From: Paenibacillus sp. MAEPY2
GTDB taxonomy: Bacteria; Bacillota; Bacilli; Paenibacillales; Paenibacillaceae
Direction of reading: 5' to 3'
Length of the DNA stretch: 64,000 nucleotides
NCBI RefSeq assembly: GCF_000499205.1
Contig: NZ_AWUK01000004.1
Span: 62,001-126,000 of the forward strand
Made by a program: the position numbers and the translations under genes. Numbering within the stretch: the first letter of the stretch is position 1; each line of letters begins with the position of its first letter. The notes beneath the pieces were generated by a model. That model searched no databases. It was not told where the DNA came from and saw nothing but the letters and a program-made list of their open reading frames with translations. This document shows positions 8,421 to 17,792 of this stretch, in pieces.

Positions 8421-9941
8421 TTAAATAAGCGGGAGCCTGTCAGCCGTTGTCCCACCCTGCTGCGGTGTAATGTTCTCAATAACCCTGCATAACACCCGTA
8501 GCCCTTCACATAACCGTTCCTTATTCGTAACTGTGAAGCAGATCCGCAGACTCGCCGTATCCGTTTCCCCCACATAACAGGCAGAACCCGGCAAAAAGGA
8601 AACACCAGCAGCAAGTGACTGGCGGTGCAGCTCACGCATATCCAAACCATCCGGCAATTGCAGCCACAGGTTTAATCCCCCATCAGGTAAAGTCCAGTAC
8701 ATCCCCGGAGGACTATGTTCCTCCAGCACATCCGCTGCGGCACACAGACGGGAATATAACTCATCCCTCAGACGAGCTGTATACGCACTGTATTGATGTT
8801 GAATAAAAGATTGCAATGCTTTCTGCGTGAGCAGCGGGCTCCCGAGATCCGCAGTGGATTTGGCAGCAACAAGCCGGGTGAGTACACTTCCGTCTGCAAC
8901 CGCACACGCCACTCGACAGCCGGGAGACAGCACTTTGCTGAAACTCTTGATATATATCACATGGCCCGTCCCATCCATGGATTTAATGGAAGCAGGGGGC
9001 GGATCACGGAAATACAAATCAGCGAACGGATCATCCTCCAGAATGAGACAATGATAACTCTGAGCAAGATTCAGCAGTTGTGCACGCCGTTTGGCGCTCA
9101 TCGTAATGCCTGTAGGATTGTGAAACGTAGGAATGGTATATATTAATTTAGGCGGGTATGTATCACATAACCGGGTTAACAGATCAATACGCATACCATC
9201 GTCATCCATCGGCACCGTAATGATCTTTGCTCCTCTGCTTGTAAACACATCAATCGCTCCGGTATAACTTGGTGCTTCCATGTAAACGACGTCACCAGGA
9301 CCAACAAACGTACGCGCCACAAGATCGATTCCCTGCTGGGTACCGCTCGTTATTAGCATCCGTTCGGGCATTACCCGCAGACCTCTTTCCGCAAAATGCC
9401 CGGAGAACGTCTGACGCAGTTCCCGATCCCCCTGAAAGGACCCGTAGGCAGCCATTCGCTCCGGATGATCCGAGGACAGTCGGTAGGCACTGTCGATAAT
9501 CTCTCGCGTTGGCAACAATTCAGGCTGAATGGCCGACATATGCAGCTCATATCTAACTTGAGGAGATGCATCAAAATGTCTCCAGAGCTGAGCTCGGGGC
9601 AAATAATCCACAAGAGCCATCTGCCAGTTCCATGGCGTGCTGGATTCATTCTTTGCTTGAGTCCGGTGAGTCCTCTCCATATCTTCTGTTTTCTCCAACT
9701 CCTGCGTCCCCCGTACATAACACCCCTTCCCTTGGGAACAGGTAATCAGCTGTATGGCTTCAAGCTCTGCATAGGCTTTGGACACGGTGACCAGACTGAC
9801 GCCCAGATCTGTGGTCATTTTACGAACCGATGGCAAACGGGTACCAGGCTCGATTAATCCAGACCTTATTCGGTCCGCAAGGGTGAGTGCAATCTGAACA
9901 TACAATTTAGTGCTGCTTCCCCGCTTTAATTCAATATGCAC
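8421..9941 (-). CDS. MocR-type GntR regulator with aminotransferase domain
   Basis: About 506 residues. The first ~75 residues are a GntR winged helix (SVRKMTTDLGVSLVTVSKAYAELEA). After a linker comes a fold-type I aminotransferase domain with the PLP lysine in IKSFSKVLSPG (about K336). MocR proteins sense PLP or an amino-acid adduct and activate or repress a neighbouring gene. The start is the GTG at 9941 with GGAGGTG five bases upstream. It faces a divergent aminotransferase gene across about 108 bp containing matched repeats, so that gene is its likely target. The effector is unknown. There is no sign that it regulates pyridoxal synthesis, because no pdx genes are nearby. Confidence 0.9.
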   Translation of the reverse strand: MHIELKRGSSTKLYVQIALTLADRIRSGLIEPGTRLPSVRKMTTDLGVSLVTVSKAYAELEAIQLITCSQGKGCYVRGTQELEKTEDMERTHRTQAKNESSTPWNWQMALVDYLPRAQLWRHFDASPQVRYELHMSAIQPELLPTREIIDSAYRLSSDHPERMAAYGSFQGDRELRQTFSGHFAERGLRVMPERMLITSGTQQGIDLVARTFVGPGDVVYMEAPSYTGAIDVFTSRGAKIITVPMDDDGMRIDLLTRLCDTYPPKLIYTIPTFHNPTGITMSAKRRAQLLNLAQSYHCLILEDDPFADLYFRDPPPASIKSMDGTGHVIYIKSFSKVLSPGCRVACAVADGSVLTRLVAAKSTADLGSPLLTQKALQSFIQHQYSAYTARLRDELYSRLCAAADVLEEHSPPGMYWTLPDGGLNLWLQLPDGLDMRELHRQSLAAGVSFLPGSACYVGETDTASLRICFTVTNKERLCEGLRVLCRVIENITPQQGGTTADRLPLI

Positions 9942-9955
9942 ACATGCACCTCCCA

Positions 9956-10035
9956 ACTGTTATGATCAGCATTTTACTGTTATACTGCATTCCGTCTATT
10001 ATAGTTTATAATATCAGTATAACAGTGAATAACAG
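9956..10035. promoter_or_regulatory. Divergent promoter and MocR operator repeats
   Basis: ACTGTTATACTG (9976-9987) and its exact reverse complement CAGTATAACAGT (10015-10026) flank two overlapping -10-like boxes: TATAAT at 10007-10012 for the plus strand and its complement at 9998-10003 for the minus strand. ACTGTTAT occurs again at 9956-9963, exactly 20 bp from the copy at 9976, and ATAACAG repeats at 10029-10035, 10 bp after the one at 10019. Direct repeats on one face of the helix plus an inverted copy fit a dimeric MocR regulator. Binding is inferred. Confidence 0.7.
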
Positions 10036-10049
10036 GAGATGAGAATAAT

Positions 10050-11279
10050 ATGAATATCCCTTGGTCCAAAATGGCACAAAACACCCCGTCCTCTGTCGTT
10101 CGCGACATGTTACAGGCTGCACAGGCACCTGGAATGATTTCGCTTGCCGGAGGTTTACCTGCTCAAACATCGTTCCCGCTTGAAGCTATCCGTGACGCAT
10201 ACGAAAAAGTATTCATGGGCGGTTCAGCGGCTCTTCAGTATGCAGAGACGGAAGGTTTCCGACCATTACGTGCCAAAATTGCTGAACGTCTTGAATCCAA
10301 GGGCATTCCGGCTTCACCTGACCATATGCTTCTGACTACCGGATCCCAGCAATCCATTGACCTGGTATGCCGAATTTTGCTTGATCCAGGCGACAGCGTA
10401 CTAGTCGAATCACCAACCTATCTGGCTGCGCTTCAAGTCATTCATTCCTATCAGGCTGAAGCGCACGGTGTTGCTTGTGATGATGACGGAATGTTGCCTG
10501 AATCACTGGAAGAACAGCTGCAATTGTATCGTCCCAAGCTCGTCTACATCAATCCTACGTTCTCTAACCCGTCGGGCAAAGTATGGTCTCGCGCGAGACG
10601 GCAACAAGCCGTGGACCTGTGCCGGAAATATGGGGTATTGATCCTGGAAGACGACCCCTATGGTGAAATCCGTTTTAAACCGGAACAACTGGATGCCCCT
10701 GCGCTGGCGCAGCTGGATGCAGCATCCTACGAGGGACCGTCCAATGTCATCTACACCAGCACATTCTCCAAAACAGTAGCTCCAGGCCTCCGCACTGGCT
10801 GGATACTGGCTGCTCCGGATGTTATCAAAATAGCCGCCCGCGCCAAGCAGGGTGCAGATTTGCATTCCAGCAGCATTGACCAGAGAGCACTTCATGCGCT
10901 ACTGGAGTCTTTCGATCTGGACGAGCATATTCGCAATATCTCACAGGATTATGAACAACGGATGAAAAAAATGACCACTCTAATGGCAGCAAAAGCGTGG
11001 GAAGGTATTTCCTGGAATTCACCACAAGGCGGTATGTTCCTATGGCTGCAACTGCCTGAGGGCATGCTGGCCAGCAATCTGTTCACTTATGGAATTCAAG
11101 AGAAAGTGTGCATCGTACCTGGAGATTCCTTCTATGCAGGTACACCGGAGCTCAACCGTATGCGGATTAACTTCACCCATACCGATCCAGATCTGCTTCC
11201 TGAGGCTGTAGAGCGTATGGATCGCGCCATTCAACGCTGGCATGCATCATTACAGTCGGACAGTGTAGTTACACTGTAA
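10050..11279 (+). CDS. PLP-dependent class I/II aminotransferase
   Basis: A 409-residue fold-type I aminotransferase. The N-terminus (MISLAGGLPAQTSFP) and the PLP lysine in TSTFSKTVAPGLRTGW (about K241) place it in the 2-aminoadipate/LysN-like subgroup, whose members transaminate aromatic, branched or aminoadipate substrates; the substrate here cannot be told from sequence. The conserved arginine near the end (MRINFTH) should bind the substrate carboxylate. The ATG follows AGGAGATGAG. It is divergent from the MocR regulator and is its likely target. A strong hairpin closes the unit. Confidence 0.88.
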   Translation: MNIPWSKMAQNTPSSVVRDMLQAAQAPGMISLAGGLPAQTSFPLEAIRDAYEKVFMGGSAALQYAETEGFRPLRAKIAERLESKGIPASPDHMLLTTGSQQSIDLVCRILLDPGDSVLVESPTYLAALQVIHSYQAEAHGVACDDDGMLPESLEEQLQLYRPKLVYINPTFSNPSGKVWSRARRQQAVDLCRKYGVLILEDDPYGEIRFKPEQLDAPALAQLDAASYEGPSNVIYTSTFSKTVAPGLRTGWILAAPDVIKIAARAKQGADLHSSSIDQRALHALLESFDLDEHIRNISQDYEQRMKKMTTLMAAKAWEGISWNSPQGGMFLWLQLPEGMLASNLFTYGIQEKVCIVPGDSFYAGTPELNRMRINFTHTDPDLLPEAVERMDRAIQRWHASLQSDSVVTL

Positions 11280-11339
11280 CAAACTGTCATCCACTGTATC
11301 ATTAGGAACCATTTTTCATTCCACACAAACTAACAACAA

Positions 11340-11386
11340 AAATAAGGCGTCAGACCCGAGAAAGCTCGAAGTCTGACGCCTTATTT
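11340..11386. terminator. Terminator between aminotransferase and rnpB
   Basis: AAATAAGGCGTCAGAC and GTCTGACGCCTTATTT form a perfect 16-bp stem, with a small inner CGAG/CTCG stem in the loop. The A- and T-rich ends suit use from both strands. Confidence 0.85.
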
Positions 11387-11521
11387 ATATGACCTGCAAG
11401 AGCAGGAAGAAGTCTTTTGAAATGTAATGGCGTCCTTCTGATCAGTCAGGCACATCAGGTACAATCGTTCTGTTTGCCCTTGACTGATAGTGGACTATAC
11501 TTGTTACTGTTGTGTTGTAGT

Positions 11522-11940
11522 TAGGAAAGCTTACCGTAAGCCGGGTTCTGTGCTCTTCGTGGTTCAGACGGGAACTACCCTCCCACCACAAGCGACAATC
11601 ATCTATCTAGGCCATACATTGCTGCACAGCTCAAGCGACCAACCTAGACACACCTCGGGCTAAGGCTGTCTTCTCCGAAGAGTCGACTGTGTCCCATTAG
11701 GTCTTGCTCCAGATGGGGTTTACCAGGAACGAAGTCACCAGCGTTCCTCGGGGTCTCTTACACCTCGGTTCCATCCTTGCCTGTGCCGGAAAATCCGGCC
11801 ATCGGCGGTCCATTTCTGTGGCACTATCCTTCAACTCGCGCTGACTGGACGTTATCCAGCATCCTGCCCTGTGGAGCCCGGACTTTCCTCTCGTGGCAAC
11901 GAAGGCCACCAGCGATTGTCTGTCAAGCTTTCCGAACAAC
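11522..11940 (-). ncRNA. rnpB: RNase P RNA, Bacillus type (class B)
   Basis: On the minus strand the sequence has the hallmarks of RNase P RNA: GAGAGGAAAGTCCGGGCTCC near the 5' end, a central ACAGAAA-type region, and a 3' CACAGAACCCGGCTTACGG. The ends GGAAAGCTT and AAGCTTTCC pair as helix P1. At about 418 bases it fits the class B form. It is the catalytic subunit that matures the 5' ends of tRNAs. Ends are given to within a few bases. Confidence 0.93.
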
Positions 11941-11947
11941 ATTACAT

Positions 11948-11976
11948 AGTATACAGGCATTTGAGTTTACAAACAA
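11948..11976 (-). promoter_or_regulatory. Sigma-A promoter of rnpB
   Basis: On the minus strand, TTGTTT and TATACT are separated by 17 bp, and the -10 box ends about 8 bases before the predicted 5' end of RNase P RNA. Confidence 0.65.
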
Positions 11977-12012
11977 GCTTAATCTTACTGGAAGAAATGA
12001 ACCCGGGTGCTT

Positions 12013-13128
12013 TTAGATAAACTGGAATACTTCCGTGTTTACCTCTGATGCAGTTACTTTCGTCTCATAACGTTTGTCTTCCAAACGTGAACGCAACCAG
12101 TCCGCCGTTTTGGGTTTCATGATTTTCTCGGCATTATGCCCGACGTCGATGATACACATACCCGCCATCAACGCATCGTGAGCCGTATGGTAATCAATGT
12201 CTCCAGTCACGATCACATCAGCACCTTTGAATCGTGCAGGAAGGGTATAACGGCTACCTGAGCCGCCAAGCACTGCTGCTTTTTTGATTTGCTGAGTAAG
12301 ATCGCCTACTACCCGAACGTATGGCACATCCAGTTGGGCCTTCACGACCTCCACCAGTTCACCGAGTGTCTTTGGTTGTTTGAGTGGTCCCAAGCGCCCC
12401 AGACCCAGCGTACGGCCTTTTAAATCCATTGCATACAGGTCATAGGCCACTTCCTCATACGGATGAGCCTTAAGCATCGCTTGAACAACCTTGCTGCGCA
12501 AACTCTGCGGTACGATGGTCTCAATCCGTATTTCTTCTACACGCTCCATCTGTCCCTCTGTACCGATGAAAGGCTGTGTCCCCTCTCCCGGGACAAAAGT
12601 GCCTGTGCCTTCCGTATTGAAGCTGCATTTATTGTACTGACCAATACTGCCAGCCCCAGCTTCGAGAATGGCCTGGAGCACCTGCTCATGATGAGTACGG
12701 GGTACAAATACAGCCAGTTTGTACAAATGATCTGTATGTACATCCTCAAGTGACTCCTTGCTCTCTATTCCAATAGCCTCGGCCATCCAGTCATTCATGC
12801 CGCCCTCAGCCACATCCAGATTGGTGTGACTAATGTATACCGCAATATCATGCTTGATCAGCTTTTCATACAATTTCCCCATGGGAGTGTCGGTGCTCAA
12901 CGATTTGACCGGACGGAAAATGATAGCATGGTGCGCAATAATTAAATTGGCCCCAATGCGAATCGCCTCGTCAACAACTTCGTTCGTAACATCAAGCGCG
13001 ATAAGCACGTGTGTAATTTCCTTTTGCAAACTGCCAAGCTGAAGACCAATTCGATCGTCCGGCACGGCCAGATCTTTGGGAGCAAGCTGCTCCATCATTT
13101 GAATTACCGTTTGACCTTTCGCAAACAT
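12013..13128 (-). CDS. Nif3-like dinuclear metal-centre protein (YqfO family)
   Basis: A 371-residue Nif3/YqfO protein. The start is the ATG at 13128 (MFAKGQTVIQMMEQLAPKDLA) with GGAGG seven bases upstream; the frame is open to 13254 but has no better site. The Nif3 halves carry conserved metal ligands (IIAHHAIIFRPVK near the N-terminus, VTGDIDYHTAHDA and IDVGHNAEK near the C-terminus). They are separated by the inserted PII-like domain of Gram-positive members (about 130-235, YKLAVFVPRTHHEQVLQAI). The family forms hexamers with a two-metal site; its reaction is not settled. It overlaps the end of trmK by 25 bases, so the two are translationally coupled. Confidence 0.9.
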   Translation of the reverse strand: MFAKGQTVIQMMEQLAPKDLAVPDDRIGLQLGSLQKEITHVLIALDVTNEVVDEAIRIGANLIIAHHAIIFRPVKSLSTDTPMGKLYEKLIKHDIAVYISHTNLDVAEGGMNDWMAEAIGIESKESLEDVHTDHLYKLAVFVPRTHHEQVLQAILEAGAGSIGQYNKCSFNTEGTGTFVPGEGTQPFIGTEGQMERVEEIRIETIVPQSLRSKVVQAMLKAHPYEEVAYDLYAMDLKGRTLGLGRLGPLKQPKTLGELVEVVKAQLDVPYVRVVGDLTQQIKKAAVLGGSGSRYTLPARFKGADVIVTGDIDYHTAHDALMAGMCIIDVGHNAEKIMKPKTADWLRSRLEDKRYETKVTASEVNTEVFQFI

Positions 13129-13862
13129 GAGAGTACCTCCTTCAAGTTCACAATTAGCTGCTCTACCTCTGCCGCCTTCTCCCGGGAAGACTCCTGATCG
13201 GATTTGGAAATGGACTGAACAACGCTTTGCAGCTTGATAATTTCGCTCTCCCATTTGGCAAAAAACACATCCGTTGGACGGTCTGTTAAATAAGGCCCCA
13301 TGCGAAGCAGCAGATCTGATGTCAATTCTACCCCGCCTTCAAGGGGACGTGCGCGATACACTTCCTCATTGGCGATCGGACTGAGTTCTTGCGGCATTGC
13401 TGTAATGATTTCGTACACTTTGCCATCTTCCTCAAGCAGTTGTTCTGCAACCACCACCCAGTGATGCTCGAGCAACCAACGTCTGAGAATATCTTCACCC
13501 ACATTAGGCTGCAAAATAAGAAGCTTGACCTCATCAAGTTTGGAGAGACCACGATCCAGAATGGAGGCAATCAGTGCCCCTCCCATCCCGGCAATGGTCA
13601 CAACATCCACTTCTCCTGCAGAGATGACATCCAATCCATCCCCACGCCGTACTATAATACGTTCCTTCAGACCTGCATCGCTAACTTGCTTGCGTGCAGC
13701 TTCATAAGGGCCAGGGTTCACTTCACCGGCTACTGCACTTGCTGCTTTTCCGCTGCGTACTGCAGCTACCGGAAGCAAAGCGTGGTCCGAGCCAATGTCA
13801 GCCAAGCGGCTGCCTTCGGGAATTTGATCATGTATTCGCTGTAATCGATTCGAAAGTTTCAT
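13104..13862 (-). CDS. trmK: tRNA (adenine22-N1)-methyltransferase TrmK
   Basis: A 252-residue class I SAM methyltransferase that makes m1A at position 22 of tRNA in Gram-positive bacteria. The SAM-binding motif is LADIGSDHALLPVA near residues 20-33, and the GMGG signature (TIAGMGGALIASIL) is present. The C-terminal third is a coiled-coil-like helical tail, as in B. subtilis TrmK/YqfN. I start at the ATG at 13862 (MKLSNRLQRIHDQIPEG); the in-frame ATG at 13946 has no ribosome site. The trmK-yqfO pair downstream of sigA is conserved in Bacilli. Confidence 0.92.
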   Translation of the reverse strand: MKLSNRLQRIHDQIPEGSRLADIGSDHALLPVAAVRSGKAASAVAGEVNPGPYEAARKQVSDAGLKERIIVRRGDGLDVISAGEVDVVTIAGMGGALIASILDRGLSKLDEVKLLILQPNVGEDILRRWLLEHHWVVVAEQLLEEDGKVYEIITAMPQELSPIANEEVYRARPLEGGVELTSDLLLRMGPYLTDRPTDVFFAKWESEIIKLQSVVQSISKSDQESSREKAAEVEQLIVNLKEVLSCLRKVKR

Positions 13863-13995
13863 GAAGCACCTACACCATTCATTTAATTTATTGATTTGCA
13901 TTGAACAACGAAAAGCGATAAAATGAAATCCAATAAAACATTTCAAGGATGAATTACCAAAACCAAGAAATTTAGATGTTCAATTTAAAAATAAA

Positions 13996-14036
13996 GGAGA
14001 CCCCGCCGCCGCTAAAGCGTCTTGCGGAAAGTCTCC
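13996..14036 (-). terminator. Terminator after sigA
   Basis: GGAGAC and GTCTCC, with inner CCGC/GCGG pairing, form a stem. On the minus strand it is followed by TTTATTTTTAAA. It starts about ten bases after the sigA stop codon and closes the dnaG-sigA unit. Confidence 0.8.
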
Positions 14037-14046
14037 CATAGTGATG

Positions 14047-15186
14047 TTATTCGAGGAAATCCTTAAGCCGTTTACTACGGCTAGGGTGACGCAATTTACG
14101 AAGAGCTTTGGCCTCAATTTGACGAATACGCTCACGCGTAACACCAAATACTTTGCCCACTTCTTCCAGTGTTCTTGTACGTCCATCGTCCAGACCGAAA
14201 CGCAGACGAAGTACGTTCTCTTCACGCTCAGTCAATGTATCCAGGACATCTTCGAGCTGTTCTTTCAGCAATTCATAAGCAGCAGCATCCGCCGGAGCCA
14301 GTGCTTCCTGATCCTCGATGAAATCGCCCAGATGGGAATCATCTTCCTCACCAATCGGTGTTTCCAGGGAAACCGGTTCCTGAGCAATCTTCGTAATCTC
14401 ACGAACTTTTTCCACACTCAGATCCATCTCGGCAGCGATTTCTTCTGGTGTCGGTTCACGCCCAAGTTCCTGCAACAGCTGACGGGATACCCGGATCAGC
14501 TTATTAATCGTCTCCACCATATGCACAGGGATACGAATCGTACGCGCCTGGTCCGCAATCGCACGGGTGATCGCTTGGCGAATCCACCATGTTGCATACG
14601 TACTGAATTTATAACCCTTTTTGTGGTCGAACTTCTCAACCGCTTTGATCAGACCCATGTTACCTTCCTGAATCAGATCCAGGAACAGCATTCCACGTCC
14701 AACATAACGCTTCGCAATACTGACCACGAGACGAAGGTTAGCTTCAGCCAAACGACGTTTCGCTTCTTCATCCCCGTTTTCAATCCGTTTAGCCAGTTCT
14801 ACTTCGTCATCCGCAGACAACAAAGGTACACGACCAATTTCTTTGAGATACATACGAACAGGGTCGTTGATTTTGATTCCTGGTGGAAGGCTCAGATCAT
14901 CATCAAAGTGGAATTCATCGTCTCCCTCTCTGGTGTTGTTCTCGGAATCTTCACTAGGGCGAAGGGTTACCTCCTCATCATTTTCGTTCACTACATCAAT
15001 ACCCAGGTCGCTCAGTTGTTCATAAAACTCATCCATCTGCTCAGCGTCTTGCTCAAACGGGGAGAGTTTCTCTATAATTTCTTTGTAGTTCAACGAAGCT
15101 CTTTTCTTACCTGATTCAATCAATTGATCCTTAACCTGATCCAGCGTCAATTCTGTTTCTAGTTCAGTATGCTGATCATTCGCCAT
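14047..15186 (-). CDS. sigA: RNA polymerase primary sigma factor SigA/RpoD
   Basis: A 379-residue housekeeping sigma factor. It has a short region 1.1-like N-terminus, an acidic stretch, region 1.2 from about residue 105 ([17 protein letters not shown]), and region 2 with the core- and -10-binding part ([19 protein letters not shown]). Region 3 follows, then region 4 with a -35-binding helix-turn-helix ([23 protein letters not shown]). The size is close to B. subtilis SigA (371). It lies 43 bases downstream of dnaG, the conserved macromolecular-synthesis pairing. It directs transcription from TTGACA/TATAAT promoters. Confidence 0.97.
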   Translation of the reverse strand: MANDQHTELETELTLDQVKDQLIESGKKRASLNYKEIIEKLSPFEQDAEQMDEFYEQLSDLGIDVVNENDEEVTLRPSEDSENNTREGDDEFHFDDDLSLPPGIKINDPVRMYLKEIGRVPLLSADDEVELAKRIENGDEEAKRRLAEANLRLVVSIAKRYVGRGMLFLDLIQEGNMGLIKAVEKFDHKKGYKFSTYATWWIRQAITRAIADQARTIRIPVHMVETINKLIRVSRQLLQELGREPTPEEIAAEMDLSVEKVREITKIAQEPVSLETPIGEEDDSHLGDFIEDQEALAPADAAAYELLKEQLEDVLDTLTEREENVLRLRFGLDDGRTRTLEEVGKVFGVTRERIRQIEAKALRKLRHPSRSKRLKDFLE

Positions 15187-15229
15187 AACTCGACTCCCTC
15201 CTCCCTAGAAACATCCAACATTCAGACGT

Positions 15230-17050
15230 TCACTGTCTCTCTAGGGCAATCATTTCAATTGCAATTTGTGCCGCGCGTACAGAATCACCTGCCCGCTCTG
15301 CAGCAATCATTTCTTCTTTTTTCAGATCGTACTCTTTCTTACGCGGATATTTCAGCACTTCCCTGATGCAATCATCGAGCATTTGAACACTCCATTCACC
15401 TGGACCATCCATCATCGAGATTGAACTGACTGTCTTTTCCAGTCGGTCGTCATGCAGTGAAGACATAAAACGGCTTGTATCCGACGGTTTGCCTTGCGCA
15501 TAATAGGCATATAGATAAGCAGCAATAGCTGCATGATCATCCAAGTTAAAAGCTTCACCAAGATGCTCATTCACGTACTGGGCAGCCTCTTCATCCTGAA
15601 GCATCCAGGCGAGCAGTTTGCGTTCAGCAGCGTGGTAAGCCGGCAACAGATTGGGTGTAGGCACCTGCCTATTTTGTTGCCTACCATTATTCCACCTTTT
15701 CGGGTTATTATCCCCATACTGGAGGTTATTTTTCATGGCCTCCCGTTCTTCATTACACTCCTGCTTCAGTGTTTCAAATGATACGTCCACTTCCGCAGCC
15801 AGTTCCCGAAGATATACTTCTCGTTCTGTAGGAGAAGACAAAGGAGCAATAAGTTTCACCGCTTCCTTGGAATAAGCGATCTGTCCGCCGCCTTCTAGCA
15901 GTATATGGTTTTTTTTTAGGTTTATAAGCTTAAATTTTGTAGTCGTTACGGCGCCGTCCACAATCTGGTTTCGGAACCGCTCGCCACCATGCTTGCGGAT
16001 AAAATCATCCGGGTCGAGTCCATCCGGTATTAGAGCAATTTTGACCTGCAACCCGGCTTCCTCAAGAATAGGAAAGTTTTTGAGAGCTGCAGCCTGTCCC
16101 GCTCGATCGCCGTCATAACATACAATGACTTCATCACACATGCCCTTAAGCATCAGTGCCTGATTCTCAGTAAGCGCAGTACCCATAGCCGCTACACCAT
16201 TTTGGATATCCTGATCCCAAGCGGAGATAACATCGCCATACCCTTCGAACAATATGGCCTGCCTTTGTTTGCGAATTGCATTTTTGGCATGATGCAGATT
16301 GTAGAGAACACGGCTTTTGTTAAATAACCGGGTTTCCGGTGAATTTAGATACTTCGGTTGCCCGTCTCCCAAAATGCGACCTGCAAATGCAATCGGCTTT
16401 CCGCTCCGGCCATTAATCGGAAACATGACTCTGTCTCGGAAACGGTCCACATATCCCTGACCTTCGTTTCGCGGCGACAGTAAGCCGCCCTTCTCCATCT
16501 CTTCAAGCGGAAATTCGCGCTTTTCCAGAAATTGTACCAAGGTATCCCAGCGATTCGGCGCATAGCCTATCTGGAACTGGTCAATCAGCTTGTCGCTAAA
16601 CCCGCGTGAGCGTAAATATTCCATAGCCACTTTACCGTGCTCTGTATTCTTTAATAAAAAATGATACAGCTTCGCGGTAAGCTCATAGGCTTCCAATAAA
16701 CGTTCAGTCTCTGGATTAACATGAGCCGATTCACGCCCTTGCCAGTCCCCCATTGAGATGTGACTTTCTTCTGCCATCGTCTTGACAGCCTCGGGAAAGG
16801 ATAACCCTTCGATTTCCATCCTGAATTTGATGGCATTTCCACCCGTGCCGCAACCGTAGCAATAGAAAATTTGTTTCTCAGGCGTAACTGTAAACGAAGG
16901 CGTCTTCTCAGAATGAAAAGGACAGAGGCCTTTCATATATTTCCCCTGTTTGGTCAGATGTACAAATCGGCTCACCGTATCGACGATATCATGCTGCTGT
17001 AACACCGATTCAATAATGCTTTCGGGTATACCGCCTTGTCCGGTACTCAT
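15230..17050 (-). CDS. dnaG: DNA primase DnaG
   Basis: A 606-residue primase that lays RNA primers at the replication fork. The N-terminal CHC2 zinc domain shows CPFHSEKTPSF and FYCYGCG (about 42-70). The TOPRIM catalytic core holds EGYGDVISA and the acidic CYDGDRAGQ. The C-terminal ~130 residues form the helical DnaB-binding domain. The ATG has AAGGTGG six bases upstream. It is followed by sigA in the classical operon. Confidence 0.96.
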   Translation of the reverse strand: MSTGQGGIPESIIESVLQQHDIVDTVSRFVHLTKQGKYMKGLCPFHSEKTPSFTVTPEKQIFYCYGCGTGGNAIKFRMEIEGLSFPEAVKTMAEESHISMGDWQGRESAHVNPETERLLEAYELTAKLYHFLLKNTEHGKVAMEYLRSRGFSDKLIDQFQIGYAPNRWDTLVQFLEKREFPLEEMEKGGLLSPRNEGQGYVDRFRDRVMFPINGRSGKPIAFAGRILGDGQPKYLNSPETRLFNKSRVLYNLHHAKNAIRKQRQAILFEGYGDVISAWDQDIQNGVAAMGTALTENQALMLKGMCDEVIVCYDGDRAGQAAALKNFPILEEAGLQVKIALIPDGLDPDDFIRKHGGERFRNQIVDGAVTTTKFKLINLKKNHILLEGGGQIAYSKEAVKLIAPLSSPTEREVYLRELAAEVDVSFETLKQECNEEREAMKNNLQYGDNNPKRWNNGRQQNRQVPTPNLLPAYHAAERKLLAWMLQDEEAAQYVNEHLGEAFNLDDHAAIAAYLYAYYAQGKPSDTSRFMSSLHDDRLEKTVSSISMMDGPGEWSVQMLDDCIREVLKYPRKKEYDLKKEEMIAAERAGDSVRAAQIAIEMIALERQ

Positions 17051-17096
17051 CTTGATCCACCTTCATCTCTTAACACGTAAATATTATTCGATAAAC

Positions 17097-17585
17097 TTAC
17101 ACATTCTCCTGCAAATCTTTCAAAAGTTTTGTCAGTTTATGTTGAAAAATTTCCCGATCCTGCTCTGTGAAAGGCTTTGGGCCTTTTCCATAATGCCCTC
17201 TTTTTCGTGCTTTGGCCGCAGTATGACGGGAATCCAGCATGAAATCAATGTCACGATCATTAAACTCACGACCACGAAATGATAAAACATAACACCGTTT
17301 GCCAAGTGCGAGCGCCGCCAGTCCATAATCCTGTGTAATGACCACATCGTATGGCTTGATGTGATTGGCAATGTACAAGTCTGCACTCTGATCACTTCGA
17401 TCTACCTGAACGGTGCGCACTCCCTCTCCGCCCTGAAGAAAATGATCAAATGAAGAAACCATCAGTACAGGAACTTTGAATTGGCGTGCTGTTTCAGCGA
17501 TCTCGGCCTTGACCGGGCAAGCATCACCATCCACAACAATGTGGCGTACATTCAACTCACTCAAACCCAGACCACCCGGTTTCAT
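17097..17585 (-). CDS. YaiI/YqxD family protein (DUF188)
   Basis: A 162-residue DUF188 protein with the family signature VVDGDACPVKAEI near the start, RSDQSADLYIANHIKPYDVVITQDYGLA in the middle, and a basic C-terminal half. The fold is PIN-like, suggesting a nuclease, but activity has not been shown. The ATG at 17585 lacks a clear ribosome site; a TTG at the LNVRHIVVDGD segment is an alternative and would give a start closer to the family norm. It sits just upstream of dnaG, as yqxD does in B. subtilis. Confidence 0.85.
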   Translation of the reverse strand: MKPGGLGLSELNVRHIVVDGDACPVKAEIAETARQFKVPVLMVSSFDHFLQGGEGVRTVQVDRSDQSADLYIANHIKPYDVVITQDYGLAALALGKRCYVLSFRGREFNDRDIDFMLDSRHTAAKARKRGHYGKGPKPFTEQDREIFQHKLTKLLKDLQENV

Positions 17586-17660
17586 AAAATAGCTGCATAT
17601 TGTAATATACGACCCCAGCCAGCCAAAATCCTTCTGACCAGTCTATGGAAATCAAAGGCT

Positions 17661-17712
17661 AAAATACGGAACGGCTGTAAATATAAATTTCTCACAATCC
17701 GTTCCGTATATT
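17661..17712 (-). terminator. Terminator after glyS
   Basis: ATACGGAACGG and CCGTTCCGTAT form an 11-bp perfect stem around an A/T-rich loop, about 80 bases past the glyS stop. The minus-strand tail is TTTTAG, so the T-run is short. Confidence 0.7.
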
Positions 17713-17792
17713 TATACCCTCATATATCCTTCTTTAATACTGAATTTGTGCTTTGTCTCAGATCTGTGCTCCTGGAGCAAAAGCGGACCCGA

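Noticed and set aside
14041-15114. 357-codon open frame antisense to sigA
   Set aside because: It covers sigA on the opposite strand, is Phe/His/Gln-rich and has no recognisable motif.
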